58,496 nucleotides of DNA from NCBI GenBank assembly GCA_017433225.1, contig JAFRHS010000023.1, positions 1 to 58,496 on the forward strand, in the 5' to 3' direction. Within the stretch, counting starts at the first letter, position 1. Each line of letters starts with the position of its first letter. The translations under genes were made by a program, and so were the position numbers. Below, piece by piece: positions 24,010 to 34,701 of this stretch. The notes below the pieces were generated by a model. The model was not told the origin of the DNA. It worked only from the letters and a program-made list of their open reading frames with translations, and did no database searches. The DNA is from Clostridia bacterium (GTDB taxonomy: Bacteria > Bacillota > Clostridia > Oscillospirales > Acutalibacteraceae).

Positions 24010-25386
24010 ATGAGGACTCCCATCGCGGACTTCTGCAGAGAGTATTCACAACAGAATAAAACGAGACTCCACATGCCCGGCCACAAAGGTCTGGGCATGC
24101 TCGGCGTTGAGGCGCTCGACCTCACGGAAGTCAAGGGCGCGGACTCCCTCTATGAAGCGGAAGGCATCATCGCGGAGAGCGAAGCGAACGCGGCAAAGCT
24201 GTTTGGCTCCCGCCGTACGTTCTACTCTGCCGGAGGTTCCTCCCAGAGCATCAGGGCGATGTGCCTGCTCGCGTGTCAGCACTGGTTTTCCGACTATGAC
24301 GAGACCCCGCTCATCCTGGCGGGGCGCAATGCCCACAAGTCCTTCGTCCAGGCCTCCCAGCTCATCGGGTTTGATGTCGAGTGGATGGCTTCGGAAGAGG
24401 ATTACTCGTTATGCCGCTGTGCCATCTCTCCGGACGGACTCGAGATGCATCTGGAGCGGGTGATGAGCGAAGGGCGCAAAGTCACCGCTGTCTATGTGAC
24501 GTCACCCGACTACCTCGGCCATGTCCTCGACCTCCGGGGCCTGGCTGATGTCGCTCACCGGTTCGGGACGCTGCTGCTCGTGGACAATGCCCACGGGGCA
24601 TATCTCAAGTTCCTGCCGGAAGACATCCACCCGATGACACTGGGCGCAGACGCCTGTGCAGACTCCGCCCACAAGACATTACCGGTCCTGACCGGCGGCG
24701 GATACCTGCACATCGGAGCGGGTGCTCCCGAGGGCTTCGAAGACACAGCTCGTGATGCGATGTGTCTGTTTGGTTCCACAAGCCCCTCATACCTCGTTTT
24801 ACAGTCCCTCGACCTCGCGAACGACTGGATCGAAAAAAACGCTCAGACGGCCTTTTCGGAGACCGCGGAGCGTGTAGATGCCGTCAAAGCACAGATGCAG
24901 TCCGAAGGACTAGTTTTGATGGGGGACGAACCCCTGAAAGCGACCGTCGACTGTGTGGCGTCCCGTGTGGGCTCCGGTCTCGTGTTCGCGGACCGGCTCC
25001 GGGACTTCGATATCGAGTGCGAATATGCGGACCGGGATATGGTCGTCCTCATGTTCGCGCCGAACAACACGAATGAAGATCACGAGAAACTGTCGATCGC
25101 CGTCCACATGCTGATGCAGGTGCAGAAGATCATGCCGGAGTCGGATCCGGAACGGCCGAGCTTCTCGAACCGGTTGCCGGAACGGGTCCTGACACCTCGT
25201 GACGTGCTGCTTCACCCGACGGAGACGATCCCGGTTTCAGACGCAGAAGGGCGGATCGCCGCCGATGTCCATATCGGATGTCCGCCGGCCGTGCTGCCCG
25301 TTGTACCGGGAGAGAAGGTCGATCGGAACGCTGTGGCCGTCATGGACTATTACGGGATCCGCAGCATCTCCGTATTGAAAGAATAA
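24010..25386 (+). CDS. Orn/Lys/Arg decarboxylase family PLP protein
   Basis: This 458-residue fold-type I PLP enzyme has the order of the Orn/Lys/Arg decarboxylase major domain: an N-terminal HMPGHKG, the YSAGGSSQSIRAM loop, VDNAHGAY with the Asp that holds the PLP ring nitrogen, and DSAHKTLPVLTGGG with the Schiff-base Lys222. The C-terminal domain ends in IGCPPAVLPVVPGE. The protein is of the short YaaO/SpeA class without a wing domain. It may make cadaverine, agmatine or putrescine; the substrate is not clear. The frame is open far upstream, but ATG 24010 has AAAGGAG eleven bases away and lies 23 bases after the antiporter stop. Confidence 0.9.
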   Translation: MRTPIADFCREYSQQNKTRLHMPGHKGLGMLGVEALDLTEVKGADSLYEAEGIIAESEANAAKLFGSRRTFYSAGGSSQSIRAMCLLACQHWFSDYDETPLILAGRNAHKSFVQASQLIGFDVEWMASEEDYSLCRCAISPDGLEMHLERVMSEGRKVTAVYVTSPDYLGHVLDLRGLADVAHRFGTLLLVDNAHGAYLKFLPEDIHPMTLGADACADSAHKTLPVLTGGGYLHIGAGAPEGFEDTARDAMCLFGSTSPSYLVLQSLDLANDWIEKNAQTAFSETAERVDAVKAQMQSEGLVLMGDEPLKATVDCVASRVGSGLVFADRLRDFDIECEYADRDMVVLMFAPNNTNEDHEKLSIAVHMLMQVQKIMPESDPERPSFSNRLPERVLTPRDVLLHPTETIPVSDAEGRIAADVHIGCPPAVLPVVPGEKVDRNAVAVMDYYGIRSISVLKE

Positions 25387-25394
25387 AACAGAAA

Positions 25395-25426
25395 AAAGAG
25401 CTCGCACCAACCGGTGCGGGCTCTTT
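25395..25426. terminator. Terminator between convergent genes
   Basis: The stem AAAGAGCTCGCACC/GGTGCGGGCTCTTT has one mismatch and a 4-base loop. Runs rich in A upstream and T downstream make it usable in both directions. It serves the decarboxylase and the CYTH gene. Confidence 0.85.
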
Positions 25427-25438
25427 CTTGTTTCGTTA

Positions 25439-25999
25439 TTATTCCCGGGTCTCCCGCCAGTAAGCGGCCATGCTCTGGCCCTTTTCGCGGGTGACTTCGT
25501 TTTTGAGGTAGTTTTCCAGTCCGACGTTGTACGGAGACCAGGTGACTGCCTCGTCTTCAGAGTCGAATTCCACTTCGGCATACCAGAATTCGGTGGGAAG
25601 GCCTTCGTCGACATGGCTGACTTCCAGCTGTTTTCCGTCCGGAAGCAGATAGGTCCGGCGGACTTTGCGGATGAGGGGCAGTCCAATGAATTCTTCGAGT
25701 TCACGGAACCGCTCTTCCGGAATGGGGAACTCGAGCTCTTTGCGGGAGAGACCGCCGTCTCTGCTTTTGGACTTGAAGCAGAGGATGAACTTCTCTTCGC
25801 CGACCGGTTCTCCGTCCGCGGAGAACAGGACTTTTCCGGAGCGGATGCGCACCGTGGGTTTGGTCGTCACATAGCCCTGTGCCATGTCCAGCGTCAGGAC
25901 CAGCGGCAGACGAAGCCCGCCTTCCGGCAGGTCGTCTTCGTTGTGCTCCGGCCATCCGGAGACCATCCATTTGCGCTCGATTTCCAGCGGGGTCGACAT
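25439..25999 (-). CDS. CYTH domain protein (triphosphate tunnel family)
   Basis: This 186-residue cytoplasmic protein has the ExExK signature LEIERKW at the N-terminus (Glu6, Glu8, Lys10). It also has the alternating charged beta strands of the triphosphate tunnel fold (TVRIRSGKVLF, KFILCFKSKSRDG, ELEFPI, WYAEVEFDSEDEA). Relatives hydrolyse inorganic triphosphate or other triphosphates, and a few are adenylate cyclases; the substrate here is open. It is translated in a TGATG overlap with the DUF4230 gene upstream. Confidence 0.9.
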   Translation of the reverse strand: MSTPLEIERKWMVSGWPEHNEDDLPEGGLRLPLVLTLDMAQGYVTTKPTVRIRSGKVLFSADGEPVGEEKFILCFKSKSRDGGLSRKELEFPIPEERFRELEEFIGLPLIRKVRRTYLLPDGKQLEVSHVDEGLPTEFWYAEVEFDSEDEAVTWSPYNVGLENYLKNEVTREKGQSMAAYWRETRE

Positions 26000-26604
26000 C
26001 AGACGATCTCCAGCTCATAGCCTTCCGGCAGGACGGACTGGACGAAGCCCTTGATGACTTCTTCCGCCTGATCCTGAGCGGTGGTGATGAGTTCTTTCTT
26101 GCCGAAGTTCTGACGGGCATCCTGCTCGGCAGCTTTCAGAGCGTCCTGGACGTCGGTGTTGGCGGTCTTGTTGAAGAGCGCCCACTTCTGGTCATAGAAC
26201 GCGAGGGAGTCCGGGTCGATGGTGACGGACTGGATGGCGGCCTTCGGGATGCTGACCGTGACCTTGCCGGGGTTGCCGCCCTGCGGCTGGACGAGGTCGA
26301 CGGTGACCTTGGTCATGTCGACGCCGGCGACGATGTCCGCGGTGTAGGTCATGTTGAACGAGTTCTGGGTGATGTACTTGATCTGACCTTCGGTGAAGTT
26401 CACGATGCCTTTATAAGTGAGTTTCGCGGTGGACAGGTCCGCCGCTTTGGTGATCTGCTGTTCCACTTCCTCGGCGGTGATGGTCGCCTGCTTCTGCTTC
26501 TCGAACGGGTTTGCCACATGCCCGGTGAGCATGAGGTAGCCGGCTCCGAGGGCCAGGATGAGAAGAATTGCGAGCAGTGCGATCAGAAAGTTTTTGAATT
26601 TCAT
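25999..26604 (-). CDS. DUF4230-like membrane-anchored protein
   Basis: This 201-residue protein has one N-terminal membrane anchor (NFLIALLAILLILALGAGYLML) and a soluble outside domain. It resembles DUF4230: an early AEEVEQQITKAADLSTAKLTYKG segment, a beta-rich centre that includes VDMTKVTVDLV and KVTVSIPKAAIQSV, and a helical end with a long Ala/Gln-rich helix. Its function is not known. Starting at 26604 places GGAGGCG correctly; a longer frame adds four unsupported residues. It overlaps the CYTH gene and shares its promoter. Confidence 0.78.
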   Translation of the reverse strand: MKFKNFLIALLAILLILALGAGYLMLTGHVANPFEKQKQATITAEEVEQQITKAADLSTAKLTYKGIVNFTEGQIKYITQNSFNMTYTADIVAGVDMTKVTVDLVQPQGGNPGKVTVSIPKAAIQSVTIDPDSLAFYDQKWALFNKTANTDVQDALKAAEQDARQNFGKKELITTAQDQAEEVIKGFVQSVLPEGYELEIV

Positions 26605-26642
26605 AAGTAGCGCCTCCAAATATCACAATTGTTGACGCTTTT

Positions 26643-26672
26643 ATTGTAGCACGGAAAAGTTTGATTTGACAA
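26643..26672 (-). promoter_or_regulatory. Promoter of the DUF4230-CYTH operon
   Basis: On the minus strand TTGTCA is followed after 18 bases by TACAAT with an upstream TGC (extended -10). It abuts the stop codon of the large activase gene. Confidence 0.7.
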
Positions 26673-29600
26673 TCAGCTTCCTGTGGCGGCATATCCGGAA
26701 CGGGCCGTCGACAGCATGAGCTTGATGCGGTTGAGCTGGTTGACCTCAGAGGCGCCCGGGTCGTAGTCGACCGCAATGATGTTCGCGTCCGGATGGGTGG
26801 CTCTCAGATCTTTGATGACACCTTTTCCGACCACATGGTTCGGCAGACAGCCGAAGGGCTGGGTACAGACGATGTTGGGCACGCCTTCTTCCAGGAGTTC
26901 CATCATCTCGCCGGTCAGGAACCAGCCTTCGCCGGTCTCGTTTCCGGTCGACACGTGAGGTGCCGCGAGTTCCGCCAGATGGTGGATCTTTGCGGGCGGG
27001 GTGAAGTGTACGGAGCGTTTTAGTTCCCGGACGGCCGTCCGGCGGAACCGTTCCAGCACATAGATGCCGACGTTTGCGATGTCCCGGTTGGCGCGGCTTC
27101 CGCCAAGGTGCTCGTACTTGAACCGCTGGTTATACATGCAGTAAAAGAGGAAATCGGTGAGGTCCGGCATGACCGCTTCCGCGCCTTCCGACTCGAGCAG
27201 GTCGACGATATGGTTGTTAGCGAGCGGAGAGAACTTGACGAGGATCTCCCCGACGATGCCGACTTTCGGCTTTACGACATTTCTGCGCGGAAGCGCGTCG
27301 AAGTCCCGGATGATGCCCCGGACGATGTCGCGGTATCCGGCGAAGTCCGGATACTTTTTCTGCAGCTGTTCTTTGGCGATCGACGCCCACTTGTCGTGCA
27401 GGGCATTGGCGGCACCGGAGGTCCGTTCATACGGTCGGGTGGCGTAAAGCACGCGCATCAGTATATCGCCGTAGGACAGGGCTTCCATGGCCTTGACCAG
27501 CAGGGGAAGCGGGATCGAGAAGCCGGAATTCTGCTCCATGTCGTTGGCGTTCAGAGAGATGACGGGGATCTGCTCCATCCCGGCTTTCTCCAGTGCCCGG
27601 CGGAAGAAGCCGACATAGTTGGAGGCACGGCAGCCGCCACCGGTCTGCGTCATCAGGACGGCAGTGTGGTCCAGGTCGTATTCTCCGGAAAGCAGCGCGT
27701 CCATGACCTGCCCGACGACGATCAGGGAAGGGTAGCAGGCGTCATTATTGACGTACTGAAGTCCGGCGTCGACCGCGGCCCGGTCATCGTTTTGCAGGAT
27801 GACGACATGGTAGCCGAACTGGCGGAACACCGGCTCGAGGAACTGGAAGTGGATCGGAGACATCTGGGGAGCCAGAATGGTGTAGCCGTCCTCTTTCATC
27901 TCTTTCGTGAACTCGACTCTCGGGTGTGCCGAAGAGACCGGTGACAGACGGAAGCCGTTCTGCTCCCGGACCCGGAGTGCGGCGATCAGGGAACGGACCC
28001 GGATGCGGGCGGCCCCGAGGTTGTTTACTTCGTCGATCTTGAGAAGGGTATAGATCTTTCCGGACCCGGTCAGGATGTCCCGGACCTGGTCGGCGGTGAC
28101 CGCGTCGACCCCGCACCCGAAGGAATTGAGCTGGATGAGGTCGAGGTCTTCTCGGGTCTTGACGTATTCCGCGGCCCGGTAGAGACGGGTATGGTACATC
28201 CACTGGTCGGTCGCAATGGTGGGCCGGTCGATGGAGCCGAGGTGGGAGACGGAGTCTTCGGTCAGGACCGCGAACCCGTAGGAGTTGATAAGTTCCGGGA
28301 TGCCGTGGTGCACTTCCGGGTCTCCGTGGTAGGGTCGGCCGGCGAGGACGATGCCCCGGTGACCGGTCGTCTCCATCCACTGGAGCGTCTCTTCTCCCTT
28401 TTGCTGGATATCGAGACGGGCATTGGTGAGTTCCTGCCACGCTTTATGTGCGGCGGTGCGGACTTCCTGCCTGGTCAGGTGGAAGTTGTGGAAGGTCTCC
28501 AGAATATCGTTCGCCCGCAGATCGCCCACCGGCCGGATGGCATCGAGGATCATGGAGTCCTCGGTGAAGGTGCGGACCAGGATGTCCGTAAGGATCGCTT
28601 CGCTGGTAAAAGCCATGAAGGGGCTCATGAAGAGGACGTTCTCTTCGGCCAGAGATTCGACGTTGTTCTTAATGTTCTCCGCATAGGAGGTGACGATGGG
28701 ACAGTTGAAGTGGTTCGGGGAGTCCGGAGTCTCGTTTCGCTCATAGGGGATGCAGGGCATGAAGAGGAACTTCTGTCCGTGTTGGATCAGCCATTCGATA
28801 TGACCGTGAGAGAGCTTGGCAGGGTAGCACTCCGACTCGGAGGGAATCGATTCGATGCCCATCTCATACAGCTTGTGGGAAGAGACCGGTGACAGGACCG
28901 TGCGGAACCCGAGTTCCCGGAAGAAGGTCGCCCAGAAGGGGTAGTTCTCATACATGTTGAGGACCCGGGGCAGACCGACTTCTCCGCGGAAGGCCTCTTC
29001 TTTCGACAGGGGCTTGTAGCCAAAGATCCGTTTCTGCTTATAGGCGAACAGGTTCGGGATGTTCTGCCGGGACGTCTCTTTGCCGAGACCGCGCTCACAG
29101 CGGTTCCCGGAGATGAACTCCCGTCCGCCGCCAAAGTCGTTGACTGTGAGGATGCAGTGGTTGCTGCAGTTGGGACAGCGGCGCATGGAGGTCTCGAATT
29201 TGAGGGACAGGATCTCATCGAGCGACAGCATCGTGGAGACCGGGCTGCGGAAGTCCTCTCTGGTGGCAGCGAGTTCGTCGGCGAGATGATACCGCTCTCT
29301 GGCGATGAGCGCTGCGCCGAACGCTCCCATGATGCCGGCGATATCGGGCCGGATGACCGGAGCATCCAGAAGGGTCTCGAGTGCGCGCAGGACGGCGTCG
29401 TTGTAGAAGGTGCCTCCCTGGACCACGATGTTCTGCCCAAGGTCCCTGACACTGGTGACTTTGATGACTTTATAAAGTGCGTTTTTGATGACACTGGTGG
29501 CAAGGCCCGCAGAAATATCGGACACTTCCGCGCCTTCTTTTTGTGCCTGCTTGACATTGGAATTCATAAAGACCGTGCACCGGGTGCCGAGGTCGGTAGG

Positions 29601-31028
29601 CTCTTTCGCATAGAGTCCCACTTTGGCAAAGTCCCGGATGTCCATTCCGAGCGAATTGGCAAAGGTCTCGAGGAACGAGCCACAGCCGGAGGAACAGGCC
29701 TCATTGAGCTGGACCGAGTCGACCGTCCCTTCCTTGATGCGGATGCATTTCATGTCCTGCCCGCCGATATCGAGAATGCAGTCGACCTTCGGGTCAAAGA
29801 ACGCGGCCGCATAGTAGTGGGCAATAGTTTCGACTTCTCCTTCGTCGAGACAGAAAGCGGATTTCAGCAGGGCTTCTCCATACCCGGTGGAACAGCTGTA
29901 GGCGATGGTCGCGTCTTCGGGCAGAAGTTCCTGCAGTTCCAGGATCGCCCGCTGCGCCGTCAGGATGGGGGAGCCCTGGTTGTTGTCGTAATAGGTGAAC
30001 AGGAGGCTTCCGTCTTCGGCGATGAGCGCCAGTTTGGTCGTGGTACTGCCGGCATCGATGCCGAGGTAGCAGCGTCCGTGGTACTCCCGGATGTTTTCGC
30101 GATGTACCTTTGCCGCTTCATGACGGGCGACGAATGTATCGTATTCGGCGGGGGAGTCGAACAGGGGCTTCATCCGTATGATTTCCGTGTCCATCAGGAC
30201 ACCGCTGCGCAGCTGCTTTGCATAATCGGACAGGACCCGTGCGCCGTCGGTGTTTTCCACTGACATGGCAGAGCCGATGGCGGCGAAGAGGTGAGAGTTG
30301 TCCGGAGCGATGACGGCATCGTCGCTCAGCGCCAGCGTGCGGATGAATGCCTGCCGTAACTCCGGTAGGAAGTGGAGCGGGCCACCGAGAAATGCCACGT
30401 TCCCGCGGATCGGTTTGCCGCAGGCGAGGCCGGAGATCGTCTGATTGACGACCGCCTGGAAGATGGATGCGGCCAGGTCCTCCCGGGTCGCACCCTCGTT
30501 GATCAGCGGCTGGATATCGGATTTCGCGAAGACACCGCACCGCGCCGCAATGGGGTAGATCATCTGATAATGTTTCGCAAGCCGGTCAAGGCCGGACGCG
30601 TCGGTCTGCAAAAGGGCGGCCATCTGATCGATGAACGAACCGGTGCCTCCGGCACAGATGCCGTTCATCCGCTGGTCGATCCCGCCGGTGAAGTAGATGA
30701 TCTTTGCATCTTCGCCTCCAAGTTCGATGGCTACATCGCAATGCGGCGCATAAAAACGAAGCGAGGTCGCGACCGCAACGACTTCCTGGGTGAAGGGGAC
30801 CCCCAGATGGTTGGCCAGGGTCAGACCTCCGGAACCGGTGATCATAGCAGAAAGACGCACATCGCCAAGGAGCTCCATCGCCTCTTCGAGCAGGTCTGCA
30901 AGCGTTTCCTGGATTCGGGCAAAGTGCCGGCGGTAATCGGAAAACAACACCTCATTGTTGTCATCCAGGATCGCGATTTTCACCGTCGTGGAACCGATGT
31001 CGATACCGAGTTTGCAGGTTTGTTTCAT
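26673..31028 (-). CDS. Giant acyl-CoA dehydratase activase-related protein
   Basis: This 1451-residue protein has two ASKHA ATPase domains of the BcrAD/BadFG/HgdC type. The first starts with GIDIGSTTVKIAIL near residue 8 and has GGEDAKIIYF and GICAGGTGSFID. The second starts with LGIDAGSTTTKLALI near 322 and has GGQDMKCIRI and ACSSGCGSFLET. Cys-rich CPNCSNHC and RCERG follow near 620-645. A DUF2229/HgdB-like C-terminal half includes TQTGGGCRASNYVGFFRRAL. Small HgdC-type proteins use ATP to push an electron into 2-hydroxyacyl-CoA dehydratases. The fused giants are widespread in anaerobes but uncharacterised. The ATG at 31028 has AGAGGCG upstream; a longer frame crosses the operator. It is divergent from a TetR gene. 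Confidence 0.9.
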   Translation of the reverse strand: MKQTCKLGIDIGSTTVKIAILDDNNEVLFSDYRRHFARIQETLADLLEEAMELLGDVRLSAMITGSGGLTLANHLGVPFTQEVVAVATSLRFYAPHCDVAIELGGEDAKIIYFTGGIDQRMNGICAGGTGSFIDQMAALLQTDASGLDRLAKHYQMIYPIAARCGVFAKSDIQPLINEGATREDLAASIFQAVVNQTISGLACGKPIRGNVAFLGGPLHFLPELRQAFIRTLALSDDAVIAPDNSHLFAAIGSAMSVENTDGARVLSDYAKQLRSGVLMDTEIIRMKPLFDSPAEYDTFVARHEAAKVHRENIREYHGRCYLGIDAGSTTTKLALIAEDGSLLFTYYDNNQGSPILTAQRAILELQELLPEDATIAYSCSTGYGEALLKSAFCLDEGEVETIAHYYAAAFFDPKVDCILDIGGQDMKCIRIKEGTVDSVQLNEACSSGCGSFLETFANSLGMDIRDFAKVGLYAKEPTDLGTRCTVFMNSNVKQAQKEGAEVSDISAGLATSVIKNALYKVIKVTSVRDLGQNIVVQGGTFYNDAVLRALETLLDAPVIRPDIAGIMGAFGAALIARERYHLADELAATREDFRSPVSTMLSLDEILSLKFETSMRRCPNCSNHCILTVNDFGGGREFISGNRCERGLGKETSRQNIPNLFAYKQKRIFGYKPLSKEEAFRGEVGLPRVLNMYENYPFWATFFRELGFRTVLSPVSSHKLYEMGIESIPSESECYPAKLSHGHIEWLIQHGQKFLFMPCIPYERNETPDSPNHFNCPIVTSYAENIKNNVESLAEENVLFMSPFMAFTSEAILTDILVRTFTEDSMILDAIRPVGDLRANDILETFHNFHLTRQEVRTAAHKAWQELTNARLDIQQKGEETLQWMETTGHRGIVLAGRPYHGDPEVHHGIPELINSYGFAVLTEDSVSHLGSIDRPTIATDQWMYHTRLYRAAEYVKTREDLDLIQLNSFGCGVDAVTADQVRDILTGSGKIYTLLKIDEVNNLGAARIRVRSLIAALRVREQNGFRLSPVSSAHPRVEFTKEMKEDGYTILAPQMSPIHFQFLEPVFRQFGYHVVILQNDDRAAVDAGLQYVNNDACYPSLIVVGQVMDALLSGEYDLDHTAVLMTQTGGGCRASNYVGFFRRALEKAGMEQIPVISLNANDMEQNSGFSIPLPLLVKAMEALSYGDILMRVLYATRPYERTSGAANALHDKWASIAKEQLQKKYPDFAGYRDIVRGIIRDFDALPRRNVVKPKVGIVGEILVKFSPLANNHIVDLLESEGAEAVMPDLTDFLFYCMYNQRFKYEHLGGSRANRDIANVGIYVLERFRRTAVRELKRSVHFTPPAKIHHLAELAAPHVSTGNETGEGWFLTGEMMELLEEGVPNIVCTQPFGCLPNHVVGKGVIKDLRATHPDANIIAVDYDPGASEVNQLNRIKLMLSTARSGYAATGS

Positions 31029-31055
31029 GAGATCGCCTCTATATTGAATCTGACA

Positions 31056-31085
31056 TTTACAAAATAAGACAGCTTGTCTTATAAT
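31056..31085 (+). promoter_or_regulatory. Promoter of the TetR-family gene
   Basis: TTTACA (31056-31061), an 18-base spacer and a perfect TATAAT (31080-31085). The spacer is almost filled by the operator palindrome at 31064-31082, which also touches the -10 box. Confidence 0.7.
31064..31082. promoter_or_regulatory. Palindromic operator between the activase and TetR genes
   Basis: ATAAGACA-GCT-TGTCTTAT is a perfect 8-bp inverted repeat with a 3-base centre, the size and shape expected for a TetR dimer. It overlaps the TetR-gene promoter and lies 36 bases before the activase start codon. Autoregulation plus control of the activase is the simplest reading. Confidence 0.75.
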
Positions 31086-31161
31086 ATTGTAGGAACAGAC
31101 AGAACAATCATCAAGAGACAATCGATGGAGATGTGTCGCATTATCGGACAAGGGGAATTAT

Positions 31162-31746
31162 ATGAAAAAACAGCCCGAACTGACAGACGCCACCCGCCAG
31201 CTCATTGCGGATGCGTTCTGGGACCTTTTGAAGGACCATCCGGTCGACCGGATCACGGTCGCCATGGTCGTGGAACGCGCTCATGTCCACCGCAGTACGT
31301 TCTACCGGTACTATCACGATGTCTTTGAGATCCTGGAACAGTATGAGGCGGAGACCCTGGATACCATGATCGAGCAGTTCCAGTGGATCGTCGACCACGT
31401 CGGCGTGACCGACCTCGGGGAAGTCATCCGGCATCTCGAATCCGCGCTTTACCAGAAGAAGGATACGATCCTGCTTTTACGCCTTCGGTCGGTCGACGGG
31501 CGCTTTATCCGGATGCTGAAACTGGAGATGAAGGAGCGCTGCTTCCCGCTCTTTGGCGACAGCTACACCGAAATGGAACAGGACTTTCTGTTTGAACACT
31601 TCTTCTCCATGATCCTCACCAACATGTCGTACCTCTCGCAGCATGATGAAGGCGTCATCGATACCATGCGGGTACTGACGGAACAGCTCATGAAAAACGG
31701 CATTTACTCGATGATCGAAAAAGCAAAAAGCGATCTCTCCGTATAA
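31162..31746 (+). CDS. TetR/AcrR-family transcriptional regulator
   Basis: This 194-residue protein has an N-terminal helix-turn-helix of TetR type: TRQLIADAFWDLLKDHPVDRITVAMVVERAHVHRSTFYRYY, residues about 10-50. The STFYRYY recognition helix end is the family hallmark. The C-terminal ligand-binding part is helical and resembles the DhaS-like or uncharacterised Clostridia groups; the ligand is unknown. It is divergent from the giant activase gene, with a perfect palindrome between them, so it probably represses both. An AAGGGGAA site precedes the ATG. Confidence 0.9.
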   Translation: MKKQPELTDATRQLIADAFWDLLKDHPVDRITVAMVVERAHVHRSTFYRYYHDVFEILEQYEAETLDTMIEQFQWIVDHVGVTDLGEVIRHLESALYQKKDTILLLRLRSVDGRFIRMLKLEMKERCFPLFGDSYTEMEQDFLFEHFFSMILTNMSYLSQHDEGVIDTMRVLTEQLMKNGIYSMIEKAKSDLSV

Positions 31747-31767
31747 CGGAAAGATCGCTTTTCTTTT
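31726..31767 (+). terminator. Terminator overlapping the end of the TetR gene
   Basis: AAAAGCGATCTCTCCGT pairs with ACGGAAAGATCGCTTTT with one mismatch around the loop ATA, followed by CTTTTTT. The 5' arm is inside the coding sequence. Confidence 0.85.
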
Positions 31768-31775
31768 TTAAAAAG

Positions 31776-31930
31776 AAAACCCACCGGGCCGGTGTCGAAA
31801 CGATGATGACCTGCCTCTGAGACAGGTGGGTGTCCATAAGACGGTTTCCATGCTCCCAGCATCCCCGAAGGGGAGGTCTGCATTCCGCCGGCTGCCCGGA
31901 CTCCCTTACAAAACGTGTTGGGTCAAAAAT
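31776..31930. ncRNA. Structured intergenic element, possible 6S-like RNA
   Basis: This gene-free stretch between convergent genes is rich in pairing. ACCCA (about 31779) pairs with TGGGT near 31920, and CCGGGC near 31784 with GCCCGG near 31894. There is an inner ACCTG/CAGGT hairpin near 31815-31835 and a CCCC/GGGG hairpin near 31863-31873, which on the minus strand carries a TTCG tetraloop. On the minus strand the end (CACCGGCCCGGTG then TTTTCTTTTTT) looks like a terminator. On the plus strand a weaker hairpin followed by CCTTTTTCTGTTTT lies at 31930-31970. Length and shape would suit a small RNA such as 6S, but I cannot confirm family or strand. Confidence 0.4.
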
Positions 31931-31968
31931 GTTTCGAGAGTGTCGAACCCAGTAGGCCTTTTTCTGTT

Positions 31969-32298
31969 TTATTCTTCTTCCGGGATGACGTCGGCTTCGA
32001 CGACATCGATCTCGAAAATGTCCGCAAGTCGTTCTTCAAAGATCTCGGCGATCTCATCGAACTCGTCATCGTCTTCGATGGCGGCGAGGAAGGTCTCATC
32101 GCCCTCTTCAAAGACTTTCAGGATGATGAGCTCGGAGTCGGACTCGAGCATCTCCTCTTCGCTGTCGTAGGTCGGCAGCATGGCGACGTAACGGCCTTCA
32201 TCGGTCTCGATGCGGTCGAGTTCCTCAAAGATGTGCTCGACGCCGTCGTCGTCCTGGACGGTGATGAGATTGGGGTTGTATTCCTGTTCGTTATCCAT
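31969..32298 (-). CDS. DUF1292 (YrzB-like) protein
   Basis: This 109-residue, extremely acidic protein contains the DUF1292 core TVQDDDGVEHIFEELDRIETDEGRYVAMLP and the IILKVFEEGDETFLAAIEDDDEFDEIAEIF segment. The family is found throughout Firmicutes, often near yrvF/yqgF (ruvX), and has no firm function. Here it stands alone. The start at 32298 has AAGGAG nine bases upstream; the frame continues to 32430 but the extra part overlaps the promoter. Confidence 0.88.
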   Translation of the reverse strand: MDNEQEYNPNLITVQDDDGVEHIFEELDRIETDEGRYVAMLPTYDSEEEMLESDSELIILKVFEEGDETFLAAIEDDDEFDEIAEIFEERLADIFEIDVVEADVIPEEE

Positions 32299-32329
32299 AC
32301 CATTTAGCTCCTTCTCTGTTTCTGCCTCC

Positions 32330-32358
32330 ATTGTAGAATGCTCTATAATATAAGTCAA
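32330..32358 (-). promoter_or_regulatory. Promoter of the DUF1292 gene
   Basis: On the minus strand TTGACT, a 17-base spacer and TACAAT. The start codon is 32 bases further on. Confidence 0.75.
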
Positions 32359-32384
32359 TCCTTGACTTTTGCCATGTTTTCTGA

Positions 32385-34529
<2,145 letters not shown>

Positions 34530-34668
34530 CCCTTCTCCGGCTCGACCCCCGAAGCCCACAGCCCTTTGGTTCGCTCCAGGCGCAAAAGCGCGGCGCAGTC
34601 TCACTTGGAAACGCCGGACCGATCCTTCGAAGGCTCCTGTCAGCATCTTTTTACTTCATCTCACCAAA

Positions 34669-34698
34669 AAAGCAGAGACTCTGTCGAGTCCCTGCTTT
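34669..34698. terminator. Terminator between ligA and glnB
   Basis: AAAGCAGAGACTC pairs with GAGTCCCTGCTTT (one mismatch, 4-base loop), with A-rich and T-rich flanks. It is usable for ligA (plus) and for the amt-glnB operon (minus). Confidence 0.85.
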
Positions 34699-34701
34699 TA
34701 A

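Noticed and set aside
31776-31930. Firm assignment of the structured element to 6S RNA, RNase P or a T-box
   Set aside because: The stretch AGTCCGGGC recalls RNase P and the size recalls 6S, but the remaining conserved parts could not be located, and both strands remain possible. It is listed only as a candidate.
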